Made by a program: the position numbers and the translations under genes. Below are positions 63,838-64,000 of a DNA stretch of 64,000 nucleotides, one piece after another (the stretch's first letter is position 1; each line of letters begins with the position of its first letter). The notes beneath the pieces were generated by a model. The model saw only the letters and a program-made list of their open reading frames with translations. It made no database searches and was not told where the DNA came from. This DNA is from Novosphingobium sp. (GTDB taxonomy: Bacteria; Pseudomonadota; Alphaproteobacteria; Sphingomonadales; Sphingomonadaceae), in the NCBI GenBank assembly GCA_030697365.1, contig JAUYQH010000061.1, forward strand, positions 51,687 through 115,686. The letters run 5' to 3'.

Positions 63838-64000
63838 CCATTCCTCCCGGCTAATCAGCAGCCGAAAAGTATGGTCCCAACGATCAGGCCCCGCACCCCA
63901 CAAGGTGGGCGGACATTAATCGGAATGGTGGGCGGGATCAGATCGGAATCCCGGGCGGGAATTCCTCGGAATGGTGGGCGCGATCACCTCGGAATCCGCA

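Larger units (their letters stand above)
61419..64000 (-). mobile_element. IS21-family element, 2582 bp, with multiple terminal repeats; right terminus coincides with window end
   Basis: TGCGGATTCCGA at 61419 and as reverse complement ending at 64000; repeated ATTCCGANNTGATNNCGCCCACC units at both ends; istA/istB inside. Confidence 0.85.

Overview
The window looks like a mosaic accessory region from an alphaproteobacterium, probably a sphingomonad (inferred from gene content only). (1) 1-17.9 kb: a minus-strand F-type conjugative T4SS operon, traA-L-E-K-B-(dsbC)-V-C-(orf)-trbI-(S26 peptidase)-traW-(orf)-(orf)-traU-trbC-traN-(orf)-traF-traH-traG. traG runs off the left edge. A regulatory region upstream holds a 21-bp-periodic dyad array, followed by a divergent orf and an HTH gene. 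(2) 19-24.8 kb: a heavily frameshifted GH1 glycosidase remnant, a YVTN beta-propeller lipoprotein, an unusual epimerase/SPW membrane fusion and a truncated HMA gene. (3) 24.8-28.6 kb: an IS1071-like Tn3-family element with 113-bp inverted repeats, lying in an IS21 remnant. (4) 28.9-54.5 kb: a catabolic island with GST, FGE, sulfatase, TonB receptor and SDR; an IS1634 insertion; CaiB, DUF59, amidohydrolase, crotonase, thiolase, acyl-CoA ligase, DUF35, a Ltp2-like thiolase fold, MaoC, TetR and acyl-CoA dehydrogenase; then ligase, ABM, ferredoxin, crotonase, P450 and Rieske oxygenase. Five copies of one palindromic operator (consensus TAAAACAANNNNTTGTT) precede its transcription units, suggesting a single regulon. 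(5) 55-64 kb: a second, decayed IS1071-like element plus nested IS66, IS5 and IS21 elements. The most notable candidates are the shared-operator catabolic regulon with sulfatase/FGE and a retro-aldolase-like module, and the dyad array at the tra control region. All calls come from reading the sequence; no database search was run.
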